Positions 60,420-64,000 of a stretch of 64,000 bases of DNA are shown here, piece by piece (positions within the stretch are counted from its first letter, which is position 1; each line of letters begins with the position of its first letter). A model generated the notes under the pieces. It did not search any database. It saw nothing but the letters and a program-made list of their open reading frames with translations, and had not been told where the DNA came from. The stretch is from Fictibacillus enclensis (GTDB lineage: Bacteria > Bacillota > Bacilli > Bacillales > Fictibacillaceae): assembly GCF_001457035.1 (NCBI RefSeq), contig NZ_KQ758618.1, forward strand, positions 310,001 to 374,000. Direction: 5' to 3'. The translations under genes and the position numbers were made by a program.

Positions 60420-60632
60420 AAGATTGAAGGTTTGAACCTTATTCTTCCTTTACTCATTGAGCAGTTTTTTCATGAGAAACCACCTGAAAACTTTTACTTC
60501 TCCTACATTCCGGTATCTTTACCATTGATCTGTATTTCCATTTGCTTCGGTGTTACCTTGATCTCCGGATTGCGTCCAGCCGTCCGTGCAACTCAAGTGG
60601 ATGTTTTGAAAGCATTGAGAAGGGATATATAA
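60420..60632 (+). pseudogene. C-terminal remnant of an FtsX/MacB-type ABC permease
   Basis: A frame without a proper start whose end reads FYFSYIPVSLPLICISICFGVTLISG then LRPAVRATQVDVLKALRRDI. The last part, GLxPAxRAxxxDxxxALR, is the usual ending of FtsX-like ABC permeases after their final membrane helix. No start codon with a ribosome binding site and no rest of the permease are upstream, where the divergent rocB-like gene begins. It is the leftover of a deleted gene, with its terminator still in place. Confidence 0.7.
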
Positions 60633-60638
60633 CAGAGT

Positions 60639-60668
60639 AGCCGCCTTTTTAAAAAAGGTGGCTTTTTA
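60639..60668 (+). terminator. Terminator behind the permease remnant
   Basis: AGCCGCCTTTTT / AAAAAAGGTGGCT followed by TTTT. Confidence 0.78.
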
Positions 60669-60752
60669 ATTGGAATATAAAGCAAAATCACATGCTTATT
60701 GATAAAATAAAGGGTATAAAAGAAGTTGTTAAGGTGGAGAGGAAGCGAATCA

Positions 60753-61619
60753 ATGGTAGAAACAATAGAGGAAATCGGCCGGTGGATCAGCAACCAAAGT
60801 AAAAAGGAGTTCATAAATCAAAATACGAGAGACCATGTTTTTCTTTTGGATGCTGGCATGATTTCTGAATTTATTGATTTGATCGGTCAAAATTTGCATA
60901 AAGATAAGGAAGACTTAAAAAAAAGCATCGATCCTTGGACAAGGAGAGCGGCGGATTTCTATTACCGTTATCAAAAAGAGATGGAGACAGCCATCCAGGA
61001 GTTAAGTTTGCTGCGCCAGGAAATATGGAGTAAATTGGAGTACGCCTTTGAACAAGAGCTTTTTACAGGATTTAATGTTTTTGAGATGGGTTCATTGTTG
61101 ATCAGAAATAATGATTATACCATCTACTCTTTAAGCCGGGCCTTTGAAAACAAATATAAGGATGATGTGGCTCATAAAGAAGAATTGCTGAAGGAGCAAG
61201 AATCCGTGATTACTGAACTTTCGGTGCCTATGATTCCTTCTATTATTCCCGATACTATCCTTGTTCCTTTAGCTGGTGATCTTTCTGTATACCAACTGGA
61301 GCAAATTCGTACCAGACTTTTGTATGCTGTAGCCAGCCAGAGAATGACCACCGTTGTGGTGGATTTTACAGGAATTACTTCGCTCCAGGTTTCGGCACTG
61401 GGAATACAGGAACTGGCTCTGCAAATTGAACAGTTGACTGCTTCATTGCGGCTCATGGGAGTTGATGCACTTTTAACAGGATTTAGTGCAGAGCTCAGCT
61501 TGGGCATTGTACAAGCTGATATCTCCTTAAATGTTCCGGTGTTTTCATCCTTCAAAAGTGCTTTAACGTATTTGGTTCATGTGAAGAATATTACAATAGA
61601 AGATTTAACCACAAAGTAG
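60753..61619 (+). CDS. RsbR-like STAS protein (stressosome co-antagonist candidate)
   Basis: 288-residue protein with a helical N-terminal sensor half (about 1-140) and a C-terminal STAS domain (about 155-275: ITELSVPMIPSIIPDTILVPLAG). At the two RsbR phosphorylation sites it has GDLSVYQ, where Ser replaces the first Thr, and DFTGITSLQVSALG, where the second Thr position is occupied by other residues. It thus differs from the protein at 2232, which keeps both threonines. ATG 60753 follows GGTGGAGAGG. It is monocistronic, 12-13 bp from no partner switch genes; rsbS and rsbT are not in the window. Confidence 0.82.
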   Translation: MVETIEEIGRWISNQSKKEFINQNTRDHVFLLDAGMISEFIDLIGQNLHKDKEDLKKSIDPWTRRAADFYYRYQKEMETAIQELSLLRQEIWSKLEYAFEQELFTGFNVFEMGSLLIRNNDYTIYSLSRAFENKYKDDVAHKEELLKEQESVITELSVPMIPSIIPDTILVPLAGDLSVYQLEQIRTRLLYAVASQRMTTVVVDFTGITSLQVSALGIQELALQIEQLTASLRLMGVDALLTGFSAELSLGIVQADISLNVPVFSSFKSALTYLVHVKNITIEDLTTK

Positions 61620-61768
61620 ACGAATGTACAGAAGGGTCTAAAGTTTCAGAAACCGGAAGTGTGACTGGAAAAATATCCTTCCAAGGGTTTATTTCTATTG
61701 TTAAAGGTTTAAATGTCCTCCTTTTCCGTCAACACTTAAATGAGTTGACTTTTAAAGGAGGTATTTTT

Positions 61769-62344
61769 ATGAAAAAATGGGCAAAGGGTGTGGGTATCCT
61801 CACGCTTGGTATCCTGCTTTCAGCTTGCAGCAGTAATAATAACAATATGAAAAGTGATCCAAAGTCGGAGGGGGCTTCAAGCATGTCCAAATCCTCGCCG
61901 ATTACGGTCCAGCTCATGAATTCGCACGGACAGAAGGCAGGGACTGCGACCCTTGAACAAGCCGCTGAAGGCGTAAAAGTAAAAGTAGAAGCCAAAGGGC
62001 TGACCCCAGGCAAGCACGGCATTCACTTTCATGAAAACGGCGTATGTGAAGTGCCAAAATTCGAATCAGCCGGCAAGCACTTTAACACCACCAATAAACA
62101 GCATGGATTTGAAAACCCAAAAGGACCGCATGTGGGAGATTTAAAAAATATTATGGCCGACCAATCCGGAAATGCAAGCGCTGATTTAATGTCATCTTTT
62201 GTTACGCTTCAGGAGGGCAAGGATAATTCTCTGCTGAAAGAGGGAGGTACGGCTCTTGTTGTACACGCCCAGGAGGATGATTACAAAACCGATCCTACCG
62301 GTAATTCAGGGGACCGGATCCTTTGCGGCGTCATCAAAAAATAA
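61769..62344 (+). CDS. sodC: Cu/Zn superoxide dismutase-like lipoprotein
   Basis: 191-residue exported protein. Lipobox LLSAC (Cys20) anchors it to the outer membrane face, followed by an N- and S-rich linker. The seven metal ligands of Cu/Zn SOD are all present: His86, His88, His104 (bridging), His112, His121, Asp124 and His166; Cys93 and Cys186 can form the family disulfide. B. subtilis YojM is described as lacking two copper ligands, so this one looks more complete. RBS AAAGGAGGT lies six bases before ATG. Expected role: removal of superoxide outside the cell. Confidence 0.9.
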   Translation: MKKWAKGVGILTLGILLSACSSNNNNMKSDPKSEGASSMSKSSPITVQLMNSHGQKAGTATLEQAAEGVKVKVEAKGLTPGKHGIHFHENGVCEVPKFESAGKHFNTTNKQHGFENPKGPHVGDLKNIMADQSGNASADLMSSFVTLQEGKDNSLLKEGGTALVVHAQEDDYKTDPTGNSGDRILCGVIKK

Positions 62345-62394
62345 AAACTCTAAAAACCGGCTTCTGGAAATAGAAGCCGGTTTTTAGAGTTTTT
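62343..62394 (+). terminator. Terminator of the SOD gene
   Basis: Very long perfect hairpin, AAAACTCTAAAAACCGGCTTC pairing with its complement after an eight-base loop, then TTTTT. Confidence 0.9.
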
Positions 62395-62527
62395 GTACGA
62401 AGTTGCTATATCGTTTGGATTTTAACTGTTTTCTCCTTGAAAATATAAAGATTTGTTCGGAAAACAAACTTTTTTCCGAACGATACTTTCTTTTTCTCAA
62501 GAATTATTTTATAATGTGTCTAACTTC

Positions 62528-62716
62528 ATAGACTCGTATAATAGCAGGGATATGGCCTGCAAGTCTCTACCGGATCGCCGTAAATGATCCGACTACGGGT
62601 GTCGCATAAAACGTGTTGTTTCTTTGTTTAGTGAAACTTCATGTTTCTCTTTCGGGGGATCTAAGATCTGGGAGAACGCTTCATTCGTAGAGAGGCGTTT
62701 TTCCGGGTCTTTTTTT
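62528..62716 (+). ncRNA. Guanine riboswitch of xpt-pbuX
   Basis: Purine aptamer: P1 ACTCGTA (62532-62538) / TACGGGT (62594-62600), P2 AGCAGG-GATATGG-CCTGC and P3 GGATC-GCCGTAAAT-GATCC, with the loop sequences that form the tertiary contact. The specificity base after P3 is C (62593, in GACTAC), which marks guanine, not adenine. A terminator follows: GATCTGGGAGAACGC (62665-62679) / GCGTTTTTCCGGGTC (62695-62709), 15 pairs with G-U, then seven U. High guanine should shut off the two genes downstream. Confidence 0.95.
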
Positions 62717-62743
62717 CGTACTTTTATCAGTAAACCCTCGTAA

Positions 62744-63348
<605 letters not shown>

Positions 63349-63349
<1 letters not shown>

Positions 63350-64000
63350 TGAAAATGACAAATGGAAAGTTGTTTTCACTGGGCATTCAACATGTTTTGG
63401 CGATGTATGCAGGTGCGGTGATCGTGCCTTTAATCGTGGGAGGAGCTTTGAAGCTTTCGACCGAACAGCTTGCCTATCTCGTTTCTATTGATTTATTAAC
63501 GTGCGGTCTTGCAACCCTGCTGCAAGTATGGAATAACCGTTTTTTCGGAATCGGCCTTCCAGTGGTTCTTGGATGTACGTTTACAGCGGTAGGGCCAATG
63601 ATTGCTATCGGCTCCCAGTATGGCATATCCGCTGTCTATGGCTCTATTTTGGTCGCAGGCATTGCCGTTGTATTATTAGCTGGTTTGTTCGGCAGAATTC
63701 TTAAACTTTTCCCGCCGATTGTAACCGGATCGGTTGTCACAATAATTGGGGTTACCCTCATCCCGGTTGCCATTCAGGATATGGCAGGGGGCCAGGGAAG
63801 CAAAGACTTCGGCTCACCGGAAAACCTGATGCTGTCGTTTGGCGTGTTGGCATTTATCATTATCGTTTACCGTTTGTTCACCGGTTTTATACGTGCTGTC
63901 TCCATTTTGCTCGGCTTGGTGGCAGGAACGCTGGCCGCTTCCTTTATGGGAAAAGTCGATTTCGGACCGGTAGCAGATGCCTCATGGTTCCATATGGTAC
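63349..64000 (+). CDS. pbuX: Xanthine permease, 3' end cut by window
   Basis: The first about 217 residues of a nucleobase:cation symporter-2 family permease: SLGIQHVLAMYAGAVIVPLIVGGAL at the start, then WNNRFFGIGLPVVLGCTFTAVGPMIAIG and FPPIVTGSVVTIIGVTLIPVA, all typical of xanthine and uric acid permeases. ATG 63349 shares bases with the xpt stop codon (TGATG) and has AGGAGG upstream. The order xpt-pbuX behind a guanine riboswitch is that of B. subtilis. The gene continues past base 64000. Confidence 0.93.

Overview
This window looks like ordinary chromosomal DNA from a spore-forming Bacillaceae species (Firmicutes, Bacillales). The supports are gene sets familiar from Bacillus subtilis and relatives: treA-treR, yunB, yuaF-floT with a sigma-W-type promoter, a SAM-riboswitch cysH operon, a T-box trpS, a guanine-riboswitch xpt-pbuX, tgl, RsbR-type STAS proteins and strong AGGAGG ribosome binding sites. 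The genus cannot be fixed from the sequence alone. I see no prophage, insertion sequence, CRISPR array, tRNA or rRNA.

Layout. 1-5.6 kb: the 3' part of treA, treR, an RsbR-like STAS regulator, a NupC nucleoside transporter and a second STAS protein with an XylR_N/V4R sensor half. 5.7-10.8 kb: a zinc-ribbon protein, YunB, an SGNH hydrolase, a KGG-repeat stress protein behind a sigma-B-type promoter, a DUF3243 protein, a TrkA_C membrane protein and an ArsB/NhaD transporter. 10.9-15.8 kb: an acyl-CoA dehydrogenase and the csoR-copZ-copA copper operon, ending in an unannotated 29-residue membrane peptide. 15.8-22.1 kb: sulfur assimilation, with a TSUP transporter divergent from a SAM-I riboswitch operon (YezD-like peptide, cysH, sat, cysC and three siroheme genes). 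22.2-24.8 kb: yuaF-floT and a GC-rich repeat element. 24.8-31.1 kb: LysE exporter, VOC protein, P450, two methyltransferases, GNAT, a 57-residue protein and a zinc-free MDR oxidoreductase.

31.2-46 kb: a lone trpE with a TRAP-type leader, an SDR enzyme with an altered catalytic motif, a peroxiredoxin remnant, M42 peptidase, ProC-type reductase, two DedA proteins around a SpoVB-family flippase, trpS with a T-box, an SRAP-family protein, a COG2509 flavoprotein and an mhqO-mhqD-type quinone/electrophile detoxification operon ending in a broken aldo/keto reductase. 46-57.5 kb: a PbpC-like PBP, a HIT-like DUF4931 protein, LtrA, an acyl-CoA synthetase followed by a sigma-54 activator, an unknown secreted protein, transglutaminase and a PcsB/CwlO-like coiled-coil M23 hydrolase. 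57.8-64 kb: a DDAH/RocB arginine-type pair, a permease remnant, a third RsbR-like protein, a Cu/Zn SOD lipoprotein and xpt-pbuX (cut by the window end).

The most rewarding parts are regulatory RNAs. The trpE leader carries ten GAG/UAG triplets in two clusters of five with exact 5-nt spacing, followed by mutually exclusive hairpins, one of which would cover the Shine-Dalgarno sequence: a TRAP-controlled translational switch in a split arrangement. The TSUP gene has a short leader with its own promoter and a strong intrinsic terminator that matches no riboswitch I recognise. The copper operon has an internal hairpin and a perfect palindrome just before copA, and a tiny membrane ORF behind it. 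Three pseudogenes or remnants and several short minus-strand genes are also described.
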